64,000 nt of DNA from Variovorax boronicumulans (GCF_007677875.1 NZ_VEDO01000003.1:310001-374000); one strand, 5' to 3'; positions 9,708 to 18,057 are shown, counted from the stretch's first letter. A program made the numbers and translations. Notes: generated by a model from the letters alone, not told the origin.

Positions 9708-11053
9708 TCGTGGACGACGACGATGCCTTCCGCGAGACCCTGGCCGAGACATTGCAAAGCCTGGGCCACGAGCCGGTGCAAGCCGCCAGCGGCGAGCAGG
9801 CGCTGACGCTGGCCGCGCGCAGCCGTTTCGCGGCCGTGTTCCTGGACCACCGCATGCCCGGCATGGATGGGCTGCAGGTGCTGGCCGCGCTGCGCGCGCG
9901 GCTCGCGCAGCTGCCGCCGGTCATCGTGCTGACGGCCTACGCCAGCAGCGGCAACACCATCGAGGCCATGCGCCTGGGCGCCTTTGACCACCTGGCAAAA
10001 CCCATCAAGCGGCAGGACGTGGCCGAGGTGCTGGCCCGCGCGCTGCGCAGTGCCGATGCGCTGCCAGCCGTGCCCACCGCCCCCCCGGACGGCGAGGAAG
10101 ACGAACTCGTCGGCCCCAGCGAGGCCATGCGCGAGGTGCACAAGCGCATCGGCCTGGCCGCCGCCAGCGCGGCGCCCGTCCTGGTGCTCGGCGAGACCGG
10201 CAGCGGCAAGGAGATGGTGGCGCGCGCGCTGCACCGCCATTCGGACCGGGCCGGCGGCCCCTTCGTCGCCATCAACTGCGCGGCCATCCCCAAGGAGCTG
10301 CTGGAGAGCGAGCTGTTCGGACACGTGCGCGGCGCCTTCACGGGGGCCACGGCCGACCGGCCCGGCTGCTTCCGCGCGGCAGACGGCGGCGTGCTGCTGC
10401 TCGACGAGATCGGCGACATGGCGGCCGGTGTGCAGGCCAAGATCCTGCGCGTTCTGCAGGAGGGCGAGGTCACGCCGCTGGGCGGCCACCGGGCCCACAA
10501 GGTGGACGTGCGCGTGGTCGCCGCCACCCACCGCGACCTCGCGCAAGCGGTGCGCGAGGGCAGCTTTCGCGAGGACCTGTTCTACCGGCTCGACGTGCTG
10601 ACCGTGCGGCTGCCGCCGCTGCGCGAGCGCCTGGCCGACATCATTCCGCTGGCCGAGCACTTCCTGCGCCGCGCCGCCGCGCGGCAAGAGGGAGGGGCGC
10701 CCAAGGCCTTGTCGGCCTCCGCCGCCCAGGCCCTGGTGCGCCAGCGCTGGCCCGGCAACGTGCGCGAACTGCGCAACCTCATGGAGCGCTGCCAGGCGCT
10801 GGTGCGCCACCGCGTGCTCGACGCGGCTGACCTGGGCTTCGATGGCGCCGTGCCCATGGCAGCGGTGAGCGGCGCCGCGCTGCCGGCCGACTGGCTGCAA
10901 GCCAGCCTGCCGGAGGCGGTGGAGCGGCTGGAACGCCAGCTGATCGTCCACGCCCTCGCGCGCAGCCAGGGCAACCGGGCCGAGGCGGCGCGCGCGCTGG
11001 GCATCCACCGGCAACTCCTGTACCGCAAGATGGCGCAGTACGGCCTGCAATAA
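9692..11053 (+). CDS. Sigma-54-dependent response regulator (NtrC family)
   Basis: 453 residues in three domains. The receiver has its phospho-acceptor at D52 (FLDHRMPGMDG). The AAA+ domain carries Walker A GETGSGKE, the sigma-54 contact loop GAFTGA, and DEIGDM. A Fis-type helix-turn-helix ends the protein (GNRAEAARALGIHRQLLYRKM). An intact GAFTGA means it should activate sigma-54 promoters. The start at 9692 lies inside the kinase gene, giving MARLLIVDDDD. A good candidate target promoter lies about 1.4 kb downstream at 12431-12446. Confidence 0.92.
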   Translation: MARLLIVDDDDAFRETLAETLQSLGHEPVQAASGEQALTLAARSRFAAVFLDHRMPGMDGLQVLAALRARLAQLPPVIVLTAYASSGNTIEAMRLGAFDHLAKPIKRQDVAEVLARALRSADALPAVPTAPPDGEEDELVGPSEAMREVHKRIGLAAASAAPVLVLGETGSGKEMVARALHRHSDRAGGPFVAINCAAIPKELLESELFGHVRGAFTGATADRPGCFRAADGGVLLLDEIGDMAAGVQAKILRVLQEGEVTPLGGHRAHKVDVRVVAATHRDLAQAVREGSFREDLFYRLDVLTVRLPPLRERLADIIPLAEHFLRRAAARQEGGAPKALSASAAQALVRQRWPGNVRELRNLMERCQALVRHRVLDAADLGFDGAVPMAAVSGAALPADWLQASLPEAVERLERQLIVHALARSQGNRAEAARALGIHRQLLYRKMAQYGLQ

Positions 11054-11202
11054 GGCGTCCGTTGCGCAGACACATGCCTGTCCGCCATGCATCCACCCCG
11101 CCCGCCGGACCAGCGCCAAGTCCTTGATCTGCCAGGCCGGTCGGCTGGCACAAATATCGAACCACCCCGGGGTTGCAACGCCGTGCGCCCATTCCATTGA
11201 AC

Positions 11203-12339
11203 ATGTCCGACGCTTCCTCCGCCTCCCCGTCCTCCACCGCCGCAGACGCCCCCGCGCCGGCCGGCAACACGCTGCTCTGGATCCTGCTGGCCCTGGCCGC
11301 CTTCTTCGCCGTGTGGCATCCGCGCGCGCCCATGGCCACGCTGGCGCTCGTGGACTGGCAGACCATCGGCGCGCTGGCGGGGCTGCTGGCCGTCACCCAG
11401 GCCGTGGAGCGCAGCGGCATGCTGCAGGCCACGGCCCAACGGCTGCTCGCGCGCGTGCACATGCTGCGCGGCCTCGCGCTGCTCCTCACGGTGGCCGCGG
11501 CCCTGCTGTCGGCCCTGGTCACCAACGACGTGAGCCTGTTCCTGCTGGTGCCGCTCACGCGCGTGCTGGCCACCCAGGCGCACCTGCCGCTGGCCCGGCT
11601 GGTGGTGCTGCAGGCGCTGGCGGTCAACGCAGGCTCGGCCCTCACACCCATCGGCAACCCGCAGAACCTGTACCTGTGGCACCGCTCGGGCGAGAGCTTC
11701 GTGGGCTTCATGGGCATGATGGCGCCGACCGTGGCCGTGATGCTGTTCTGGCTGTTTGCTGCCGCCTGGTGGCTGGTGCCGCGCACGCCGATCGCGCTCA
11801 AACCCGCCACCGAGACGCAGCCCGTGCAGCCGCGCCTGCTGGCCATGGCGGCCGTGTTGTTCGTCGCCTTCGTCGTGGCGCTGGACCGGCACTGGCTGCT
11901 GCCGGGGCTGGCCCTGGTCTATGGCGTGTTCCTGCTCGCGGCGCCGCGGGTGCTCCGGGGCGTGGACTGGGCGCTGCTGGTCACCATCGCGCTGATGTTC
12001 ATCGTGCTGCGGCAGGTGGCGGAACTGCCCGCCATCGCCGCGCTGCTGCAACAGTGGCCCATTGCCGAGGGCTGGCGCGCCTACCTGGCGGCCATCCTGG
12101 CCTCGCAGGTCATCAGCAATGTGCCGGCCACCATCCTGCTGGACGGCACGGTGCGCGACCTGCCGGCGTTGGCGGCGGGCGTGAGCGTGGGTGGCTTCGG
12201 CTGCGTGCTGGGCTCGCTGGCCAACCTGATCGCGCTGCGGCTCGCGCGGCTGCCGGACGGCTTGCGCGAATTCCACCGCATCAGCGTCCCGTTCCTGCTG
12301 GTCTGCGCGACGTCGGCTGTGCTGCTGCGGCTGGGCTGA
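11203..12339 (+). CDS. Anion permease of the ArsB/NhaD (ion transporter) superfamily
   Basis: A 378-residue polytopic inner-membrane protein with roughly ten hydrophobic segments. Superfamily features are SALVTNDVSLFLLVPL and NAGSALTPIGNPQNLYLW, the paired re-entrant motifs of ArsB/CitM/NhaD-type carriers. SQVISNVPATILL repeats the pattern in the second half. The substrate cannot be told from sequence; citrate-type anions, arsenite or Na+/H+ exchange are all known in the superfamily. The ATG at 11203 (MSDASSAS) is preferred over one at 11173. A poor sigma-54-like match (TGGCAC at 11148) lies upstream. It sits between the sigma-54 two-component pair and the repeat-domain genes. Confidence 0.75.
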   Translation: MSDASSASPSSTAADAPAPAGNTLLWILLALAAFFAVWHPRAPMATLALVDWQTIGALAGLLAVTQAVERSGMLQATAQRLLARVHMLRGLALLLTVAAALLSALVTNDVSLFLLVPLTRVLATQAHLPLARLVVLQALAVNAGSALTPIGNPQNLYLWHRSGESFVGFMGMMAPTVAVMLFWLFAAAWWLVPRTPIALKPATETQPVQPRLLAMAAVLFVAFVVALDRHWLLPGLALVYGVFLLAAPRVLRGVDWALLVTIALMFIVLRQVAELPAIAALLQQWPIAEGWRAYLAAILASQVISNVPATILLDGTVRDLPALAAGVSVGGFGCVLGSLANLIALRLARLPDGLREFHRISVPFLLVCATSAVLLRLG

Positions 12340-12383
12340 GTGTCCGCAAACCGGACGGATGCTGTCCCGCGGGCATGCATGGC

Positions 12384-12447
12384 AGTGGCATGCCACTTCG
12401 CAAGTGCTTGATTTTCAAAGAAGAGGCCGCTGGCACGGCCCTTGAGA
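12384..12447 (+). promoter_or_regulatory. Candidate sigma-54 promoter with upstream palindromes
   Basis: TGGCACG at 12431-12437 and TTGAG at 12442-12446, four bases apart, resemble the -24/-12 consensus TGGCACG-N4-TTGCA. The -12 element has GA where GC is expected. Just upstream are two overlapping perfect palindromes: AGTGGCATGCCACT (12384-12397) and CACTT-CGC-AAGTG (12394-12406). They could bind an enhancer-binding dimer, and the nearest such protein is the NtrC-type regulator at 9692-11053. The first ATG downstream is the repeat-domain gene at 12479. The link is inference. Confidence 0.45.
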
Positions 12448-12478
12448 TGCACTCCGCATCCCAAGCCCCAGGCGTGCC

Positions 12479-13258
12479 ATGCGACAGCTTCACCCACCCC
12501 TTTTTCTCGCCACGCTGTGGATCGCTGCTGGCGCCTTCGCCCAGCCAGCACCGCAGCCGCTGGCGCCGCGCCCAGCGGATCTGGCGCCTGCACAGGCCGA
12601 CGCGCCGACCACCACAGGCCGCCTGCGGCAGTGGCTGGTCAACCCCAACGGCGAGGTCGATGGCTTCCTGCTGGCCGATGGCACGCAGGTGGCGCTTGCG
12701 CCTCACCTGTCGGCCGAACTGCTGAAAACGCTCCAACCGGGCGACAGCGTGCAGGTGAGCGGCTGGCCCACGCAGGGCCTGCCAGTGTTGCGCGCCACCC
12801 GCATCACCGCTGGTGGCCGCAGCCTGGCGGACGCGCCACCCGCGCCCGCTGCACGCGCGCCGCGCGAGCGCGGTGCGCTGGCCGCCATGAACGCCAGCGG
12901 GCGCGTGGCGCGGGTGCTCTACAGCGGTCGGGGCGAGGCCAACGGCGTGCTGCTGGACGGCGGCAGCATCGTGCGCTTTCCGCCGCATGTCGGTGCGGTG
13001 CTGATGCCCTGGCTGCAGCCCGGCATGTCGCTGAGCGCGCGCGGCTGGGGCAGCCGCAGCGCGCAGGGCGCGGCGCTGGAGGCCACGGCCATGGGGCCGA
13101 CGGCCGATTCCATGCAGGAGCTGTTTGCCGGCCCCGCGCGCGGGCCCGGTCCCGAGAGTGGCCCGCGCGGCCCCCGTGGACCGCGCGAGTCGCGCGGCCC
13201 TGTGCCGCCCGCACCCCCGACCGGCGAGCCGCTGCCACCTGCGCCCCCCGCCTCCTGA
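12479..13258 (+). CDS. Secreted protein with two copies of a small repeat domain, function unknown
   Basis: 259 residues. A signal peptide (about 1-21, ending GAFAQ) is followed by a Pro/Ala-rich spacer. Two copies of one domain follow at about residues 47-110 and 141-206. Each reads roughly G-R-V-x-x-L, then GEVDGFLLADG or GEANGVLLDGG, then P-H, then L-x-P-G-D/M-S-V/L and a final strand. The spacing suggests a small beta barrel such as an OB fold, but that is inference. The C-terminus (220-259) is low-complexity Pro/Gly/Arg. The next gene carries two more copies, so the pair probably arose by duplication. It may be driven by the sigma-54-like site upstream. I do not recognise a function. Confidence 0.7.
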   Translation: MRQLHPPLFLATLWIAAGAFAQPAPQPLAPRPADLAPAQADAPTTTGRLRQWLVNPNGEVDGFLLADGTQVALAPHLSAELLKTLQPGDSVQVSGWPTQGLPVLRATRITAGGRSLADAPPAPAARAPRERGALAAMNASGRVARVLYSGRGEANGVLLDGGSIVRFPPHVGAVLMPWLQPGMSLSARGWGSRSAQGAALEATAMGPTADSMQELFAGPARGPGPESGPRGPRGPRESRGPVPPAPPTGEPLPPAPPAS

Positions 13259-13295
13259 AACCTGCCCGTTCCCAACCACCCATAAGGACAACACC

Positions 13296-13850
13296 ATGCC
13301 CCGTCCCCATCCCGAACACGCCGCCGACGATGACGTCTGGTCTGTCGAAGGCCGCTTCCAGCACCTTGTGTTCAGCCCCAAGGGCGGCGTCGAAGGCTTC
13401 CTCATCGACACCGACGGCATCGTCACCCAATACGTCGTCGACCCGCACGACGCTGCCAGCGTCAGCCAGCTGCTCCGCCTCGAAGATGGCCAGCCGTTGA
13501 CCGTCGAGGGCCGCAAGACGCCGCCGTCGCCCAAGGGCGAGGGCGAGCACGTGGTCTACCGCTTCGAACGGCTCGCGGCGGTGGAGGGCGACGCGCCGGC
13601 CGCTCCGAAGGACACCGAGGCCCGCGGCAAGGTCGTGCGTTTGAACTTCGCCAGGCACGGCGCGCCCAACGGCGTGGTGCTGGACACCGGCGACTTCGTC
13701 CACACCCGGCCCGACGGCATGGCACGGCTGGGCCTGCAGATCGGCGACGCGGTGCATGCCGAGGGCCCCGCACAGCCGCTGGTCACCGGCGGCGGCCGCG
13801 TGATCGAGGCGCGCCGCATCAACGGCCGGCCGCTGGCGGCACACGGCTGA
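13296..13850 (+). CDS. Cytoplasmic paralogue with the same two-copy repeat domain, function unknown
   Basis: 184 residues with no signal peptide. Copy one spans about 18-92 (FSPKGGVEGFLIDTDGIV) and copy two about 111-175 (GAPNGVVLDTGDFVHTRPD, then LQIGDAVHAEG). These match the copies in the preceding gene in order and spacing. The start at 13296 has AAGGAC upstream. The gap after the previous gene is 37 bases, and the MFS gene starts 8 bases after this stop, so all three probably share a transcript. One secreted and one apparently cytoplasmic version of the same domain is unusual. Confidence 0.72.
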   Translation: MPRPHPEHAADDDVWSVEGRFQHLVFSPKGGVEGFLIDTDGIVTQYVVDPHDAASVSQLLRLEDGQPLTVEGRKTPPSPKGEGEHVVYRFERLAAVEGDAPAAPKDTEARGKVVRLNFARHGAPNGVVLDTGDFVHTRPDGMARLGLQIGDAVHAEGPAQPLVTGGGRVIEARRINGRPLAAHG

Positions 13851-13858
13851 GCGCGGCC

Positions 13859-15118
13859 ATGCGCGGCGTGAGCTCCAGCGCGTCCAGCACCTCGCTTCTG
13901 GCCCTGACCTGGCTGGCCTTCTTCATGGCCGATGTGCGCGACGGACTGGGGCCCTTCCTCGCGACCTACCTGCAGGAAAGCGGGCTGCGCCAGGAACTCA
14001 TAGGCGCCACCATGACGGCCGGCGGCCTGGCAGCCGTCGCCATGACGCCGCTGGCCGGCGCCTGGGTCGACAACAGCCAGGCCAAGCGCGTGCTGACGGT
14101 GGTGGCGGCGCTGGCCGTCACGGGTGCCAGTGCGGTGGCTTTCACCGCGCTGTCGCCCGCGCTGCTGATCGCCTCGCAGGTCGTCACCGGCATCGCCGGG
14201 GCCGTGCTGGGCGCGACCATGGCCGCGCTCACGCTGGGCCTGGCGCGGGCCGACGGATTCAAGCACCAGATGGGCCGCAACGAAGCCTTTAGCCACGCCG
14301 GCAACATGCTGTCGGCCGTGGCGGCGGGCCTGGCGGCACACTGGTTCGGCGCGCCGTGGATCCTGGCCGTGATGGCGGCCATGGCGGTGGGCATGCTGCT
14401 GTCGGTGGGCGCCATCCGCGCGGCCGACATCGACCACGCTGCCGCGCGCGGCGACGAATCGTCCGATGCGGCAGCGCGCGCGGGCGACGACCCCGATGCC
14501 GGCGGCATCGGCACGCTGCTGAACAACCGGCCACTGCTGCTGTTCGCGCTCGCCTGCGCGCTGTTCCATCTGGGCAACGCCGCCATGCTGCCGCTGCTGA
14601 ACCAGCGCCTGGCCGCCACCGTGGCCGATTCGGCACCGCTGCTGTGGACGGGCATCGCCATCGTGGTGGCGCAGGCCACCATGGTCCCGGTGGCGCTGTG
14701 GGTGTCGCGCAGCCGTCGCTTCGACATCGCCTGGTTCGTCTATGCCGCCATCCTCGTGCTGCCGCTGCGCGGCCTGCTGGCCTACGCATTCACGAGCGCC
14801 TGGAACAACATCCCGGTGCAGGTGCTCGACGGCCTGGCGGCCGGCGCGATGGGTGTGGCCACGCCGCTGCTGGTGCAGCGCTACAGCGCGGGCAGCGGAA
14901 GATTCAACACCGCGCTGGGCCTCGTCATGGCGCTGCAGGGCGTGGGCGCGGCGCTGAGCCCGGGCGTGGCGAACTGGGTGGTGGGGCCGCAGCTGCGGTT
15001 CGGCACGGCCTTCATGGTGCTGGCGGGCGCCACCCTGCTGGCCCTGCCGCTGTTCTGGTGGGCGCAGCAGCACGGCAAGTGCCGCGCCGGCCGGCCGGCG
15101 GCGCCGGTGGGGGGTTGA
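13859..15118 (+). CDS. MFS transporter, drug/unknown substrate
   Basis: 419 residues with about twelve hydrophobic segments. The N-terminus reads FFMADVRDGLGPFLATYLQESG, typical of an MFS subfamily common in proteobacteria near stress and oxidoreductase genes. AGAWVDNSQAKRVL is the cytoplasmic loop 2-3 motif. A polar loop near residues 190-218 separates the halves. The substrate is not predictable. It starts 8 bases after the repeat-domain gene and is convergent with msrB, with 42 bases between the stops. Confidence 0.85.
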   Translation: MRGVSSSASSTSLLALTWLAFFMADVRDGLGPFLATYLQESGLRQELIGATMTAGGLAAVAMTPLAGAWVDNSQAKRVLTVVAALAVTGASAVAFTALSPALLIASQVVTGIAGAVLGATMAALTLGLARADGFKHQMGRNEAFSHAGNMLSAVAAGLAAHWFGAPWILAVMAAMAVGMLLSVGAIRAADIDHAAARGDESSDAAARAGDDPDAGGIGTLLNNRPLLLFALACALFHLGNAAMLPLLNQRLAATVADSAPLLWTGIAIVVAQATMVPVALWVSRSRRFDIAWFVYAAILVLPLRGLLAYAFTSAWNNIPVQVLDGLAAGAMGVATPLLVQRYSAGSGRFNTALGLVMALQGVGAALSPGVANWVVGPQLRFGTAFMVLAGATLLALPLFWWAQQHGKCRAGRPAAPVGG

Positions 15119-15160
15119 GCCGCAGCGCCCGGCATGCTGCGGCCATGCCGGGCATGGGCT

Positions 15161-15661
15161 TCACACCGCCGGCGCATCGCCGGGCGTGAACGCCAGTGCC
15201 AGCCCGTTCATGCAGTAGCGCAGACCGGTCGGCTTGGGCCCGTCGTCGAAGACATGGCCCAGGTGCCCGCCGCAGCGGGCGCAGAGGGTTTCGTCGCGCA
15301 CCATGCCCCAGCTGCGGTCGCTCCTTTTTTCCACTGCATCGGGCAGGGGTTTCCAAAAGCTCGGCCAGCCGGTGCCGCTCTCGAACTTGGTGCGCGAGGA
15401 GAACAAGGGCAGTTCGCAGCCCGCACAGGCGAAGGTACCGGCACGCTTTTCGTGGTTGAGCGGGCTCGAGTAGGGCCGCTCGGTGCCGGCCTGGCGCAGC
15501 ACCTGGTATTGCTGGGGCGTGAGCCGTGCCTTCCATTCGGCGTCGGTGCGGGTCACGGCGTAGGCCTTGGCAGCGCGGGCGGCCGGCGTGAGCTGCCAGC
15601 CCGTGGCCAGCAGGGCGCTGGCGCCCAGCGCGCGGAACAGTTGTCTGCGGACATTCGTCAA
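15161..15661 (-). CDS. msrB: Peptide-methionine (R)-S-oxide reductase with export signal
   Basis: 166 residues. The N-terminus has a twin-arginine-like signal (VRRQLFRALG and a hydrophobic stretch ending ARA at about 30). The MsrB core follows, with zinc cysteines C79, C82, C127 and C130 and the catalytic cysteine C150 in LRYCMNG. It reduces the R epimer of methionine sulfoxide, here in the periplasm. I use a TTG start at 15661, because no in-frame ATG precedes the signal; that start is the least certain point. It is the last gene of the operon, 14 bases after msrA. Confidence 0.9.
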   Translation of the reverse strand: MTNVRRQLFRALGASALLATGWQLTPAARAAKAYAVTRTDAEWKARLTPQQYQVLRQAGTERPYSSPLNHEKRAGTFACAGCELPLFSSRTKFESGTGWPSFWKPLPDAVEKRSDRSWGMVRDETLCARCGGHLGHVFDDGPKPTGLRYCMNGLALAFTPGDAPAV

Positions 15662-15675
15662 AGCGGTTCTCCAGT

Positions 15676-16416
15676 TCAGGTGCCGGCCCCGACCAGCACC
15701 GGCTTGTCGCGGTAAAGCGTGGCGAACATGCGCTTGAGGTTCTCGCGCTTGGGCAGGTCGTGCATGGCGATGTAGGGCTGGTTCGGGTGCCGCGTCATGT
15801 AGTCCTGGTGGTAGGCCTCGGCCTCGTAGAACGGCTTCATGAGCTCGATGGTGGTCACGATCGGCGCGCCGAAGCTGCGGGCCTGGTCCAGCTGCGCGAT
15901 GTAGGCCTTGGCGATGCGGGCCTGCTCGGCGCTCTGCGCGAAGATGGTGGAGCGGTACTGCGCGCCCACGTCCGGCCCCTGGCGGTTCAGCTCGGTCGGG
16001 TTGTGCACCACCGAGAAGTAGATCTGCAGGATCTGGCCGAAGCCGATCTCGCGCGGGTCGTAGGTGATGCGCACGGCCTCGGCATGCCCGGTGCGGCCCG
16101 AGCCGATGGCCTCGTAGTTGGCCGTGCGGGCCTCGCCGCCGGCATAGCCCGAAACCGCGCGCGTCACGCCCTTGACGTGCTGGAACACACCCTGCACGCC
16201 CCAGAAGCAACCGCCCGCCAGCACGGCGGTTTCGCTGGTGGCGGCGGCCGCCGGGGTGCCGGCGTCCGACGGCGGCGGGATGACGACCGCGCTCTCGGCG
16301 GCCATCGCCGGCAGTGCCTTCCATGCGACGAAGGCGCCGGTCAGCAACAAGCTCATGGCGGTCAGCGTGCCGCGGCGCGACAGGACGGGTTGGCTGGTGT
16401 TGACAGTATTTTTCAT
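15676..16416 (-). CDS. msrA: Peptide-methionine (S)-S-oxide reductase, exported
   Basis: 246 residues. A signal segment (SRRGTLTAMSLLLTGAFVAW, cleavage near 39-40) and a Pro/Ala linker precede the MsrA domain. Catalytic C70 is in GGCFWG. SGYAGGEARTANYEAIGSGRTGHAEAV and the YDP segment are family features. It reduces the S epimer of methionine sulfoxide and complements MsrB. The start overlaps the CcdA-thioredoxin stop by 4 bases (ATGA), so the reductase and its likely electron source are translationally coupled. Confidence 0.95.
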   Translation of the reverse strand: MKNTVNTSQPVLSRRGTLTAMSLLLTGAFVAWKALPAMAAESAVVIPPPSDAGTPAAAATSETAVLAGGCFWGVQGVFQHVKGVTRAVSGYAGGEARTANYEAIGSGRTGHAEAVRITYDPREIGFGQILQIYFSVVHNPTELNRQGPDVGAQYRSTIFAQSAEQARIAKAYIAQLDQARSFGAPIVTTIELMKPFYEAEAYHQDYMTRHPNQPYIAMHDLPKRENLKRMFATLYRDKPVLVGAGT

Positions 16417-17690
16417 AACGGCCTCTGTTCCTTTCTGGCTTCATCGAGAAGTTGCTGGATCACCTGCTCCGACTTCTCGTACGCGCCTTCGCCGACATGG
16501 TGAAAGCGGATCTGTCCCCTGGCGTCGACGAAGTAGAGCGCCGGCCAGTAGTTGTTGCGAAACGCGCGCCAGATGGCGAAGTTGTTGTCCAGCGCCACCG
16601 GGAACGGCACGTCGAGATCGACGAGCGCGCGTTTCACATTCGCGATGTTCTTCTCGTAGGCGAACTCGGGGGTGTGCACGCCTACCACCACCAGGCCCTG
16701 GTCCTTGTACTTGCGATGCCATTCGCGCACATGCGGCAGGGCATTGCGGCAGTTGATGCAGCCGAAGGTCCAGAAGTCCACCAGCACGACCTTGCCACGC
16801 AGATCCTGCGCGGAAAGCGCGGGGGAATTGAGCCAACCGACCGCGCCTTCGATGGGAGGCATCGCGCCCAGCGCTGGCAGGTCGAGGCGGGGCACTGGCG
16901 CGGGCGCCTGCACGCGCAGGAAGCCGCCGGCCGGCGGGGCGGCAGGGGCGCTCGCAGGCTGGGGCCGCAAGCGGTCGATCAGCCGCTGCTCGAGCCCGTT
17001 GGCGCCGGGCAGCGAGCGCTCGGCCAAGGCACCGGTGTCCAGGCCAAGTGCGATCGCGGCGACGCCGGCGAGCACGGCCACGCCGACGGCCTTGCGCAGC
17101 CCTTCGCCCATGCCCATGGTGCGGCGCAGCGCGGCAAAGGTGCGCTGGCCTACCGCGAGCAGCACGGCCAGCGCGCTGACGGCGCCCAGGGCGTAGGCCA
17201 GCAGCAACAGCGAGGTGTGGACCGAGGGGCCGTGCAGCGCGGCGCCGGTCAGGATCAAGCCCAGCACCGGGCCGGCGCAGGGCGCCCAGAGCAGCCCGGT
17301 GGCGGCCCCGAGCAGGAAGGAGAGGGTGGCCGGCTTGCGCGCCCGGCCGCCGGGTTGTGCCGCGGTGGCCGACAGCCGGTTGCCCATGGCCACCAGGGGC
17401 CGGGCGGCCAGCAGGGCCAGCCGCGGTGCGATGAGCATTACGCCCATCGCGGCCAGCAGCACCAGCGCGGCGGTGCGGCCGTAGTCGTTGGCCTGCACCG
17501 CCCAGTCGCCGACGAAGGCACCCAGCGAGGCCACGGCCGCGAAGGTCAGCGCCATGCCGGCCAGCAGCGGCAGGCCGCTCGTGCGGAACGGCTGGTCGAC
17601 CCGTGCGAACACGAAGGGCACGACCGGCAGGATGCAGGGAGCGAAAAGGGTCAGCGCCCCGGCCAGGTACGACAGGATGAAATAGACCAT
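16413..17690 (-). CDS. CcdA-thioredoxin fusion (DipZ-like electron conduit to the periplasm)
   Basis: 425 residues. An N-terminal CcdA/DsbD-beta membrane domain carries the redox cysteines C19 (FAPCILPVVP) and C138 (WAPCAGPVLG). A Pro-rich linker (about 243-270) leads to a periplasmic thioredoxin-like domain with CINC at C311/C314, followed by NYWPALYFVD with the cis-Pro. Such fusions carry reducing power from cytoplasmic thioredoxin across the membrane. Coupling to msrA and closeness to msrB point to methionine sulfoxide reduction rather than cytochrome c maturation. The closest named relatives are DipZ-type proteins. The gene starts 38 bases downstream of the MXKDX gene. Confidence 0.9.
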   Translation of the reverse strand: MVYFILSYLAGALTLFAPCILPVVPFVFARVDQPFRTSGLPLLAGMALTFAAVASLGAFVGDWAVQANDYGRTAALVLLAAMGVMLIAPRLALLAARPLVAMGNRLSATAAQPGGRARKPATLSFLLGAATGLLWAPCAGPVLGLILTGAALHGPSVHTSLLLLAYALGAVSALAVLLAVGQRTFAALRRTMGMGEGLRKAVGVAVLAGVAAIALGLDTGALAERSLPGANGLEQRLIDRLRPQPASAPAAPPAGGFLRVQAPAPVPRLDLPALGAMPPIEGAVGWLNSPALSAQDLRGKVVLVDFWTFGCINCRNALPHVREWHRKYKDQGLVVVGVHTPEFAYEKNIANVKRALVDLDVPFPVALDNNFAIWRAFRNNYWPALYFVDARGQIRFHHVGEGAYEKSEQVIQQLLDEARKEQRPL

Positions 17691-17728
17691 GCCGTCTCCG
17701 CTTTGGCGCTGGTGGGGCGGGATTGCGC

Positions 17729-17980
17729 TTACTGCTTCATCGCGTCCTTCTTCATGCCGTCCTTGGCCATGGAGTCTTTGGCCATGCCGTCCTTGGCCAT
17801 GGAATCCTTCTTCATGCCGTCCTTGGCCATGGAGTCCTTGCCCATGGAGTCCTTCTTCATGCCGTCCTTGGCCATGGAGTCCTTGGCCATGCCGTCCTTC
17901 TTCATCTCGTCGGCGGCGAAAGCCGAGACCGAGCCGATGGCGATGAAGGTGGCGAGCAGGGTGGTGGTGAGCTTGTTCAT
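17729..17980 (-). CDS. MXKDX pentapeptide-repeat, methionine-rich exported protein
   Basis: 83 residues. The signal peptide (MNKLTTTLLATFIAIGSVSA, then FAA) is followed by eleven perfect pentapeptides of form M-[KAG]-K-D-[GSA] and a final MKQ. The mature part holds 12 Met in about 61 residues, with alternating Lys and Asp and no Cys. It matches the known MXKDX pentapeptide-repeat family, whose function is not established to my knowledge. It lies between a molybdopterin oxidoreductase gene and the CcdA-thioredoxin/MsrA/MsrB genes. That suggests a methionine-based oxidant sink in the periplasm, similar to the Met-rich peptide MrpX reported beside YedY-type genes in Azospira. That role is inference. 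Confidence 0.88.
   Translation of the reverse strand: MNKLTTTLLATFIAIGSVSAFAADEMKKDGMAKDSMAKDGMKKDSMGKDSMAKDGMKKDSMAKDGMAKDSMAKDGMKKDAMKQ
17741..17905 (-). repeat. Eleven tandem 15-bp units encoding MXKDX
   Basis: Eleven consecutive 15-base units, each coding one pentapeptide. Units differ mainly at codons 2 and 5 and by rare silent changes (GAG/GAA, CTT/CTC on the plus strand). The low divergence suggests recent unit turnover, so copy number may vary between strains. Confidence 0.95.
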
Positions 17981-18057
17981 GGCAGTTGTCCTTGGAGAGA
18001 GTCGATGGTTTGAAAGAGCCGGTTCGTCATGAACGCAGCCGCACGTTTCGCAAGCAC

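Noticed and set aside
11148-11163. Second sigma-54-like promoter upstream of the anion permease
   Set aside because: TGGCAC is present but the -12 half (TCGAA) is a poor match and no palindromes are near.
17741-17905. Tandem repeats as a CRISPR array
   Set aside because: Units are 15 bases, contiguous, without spacers, and encode a pentapeptide.
17723-18013. Plus-strand frame rich in L-H-A-V-L-G-H-G repeats
   Set aside because: It is the reverse reading of the MXKDX array. The minus-strand frame has a signal peptide and a known repeat family.
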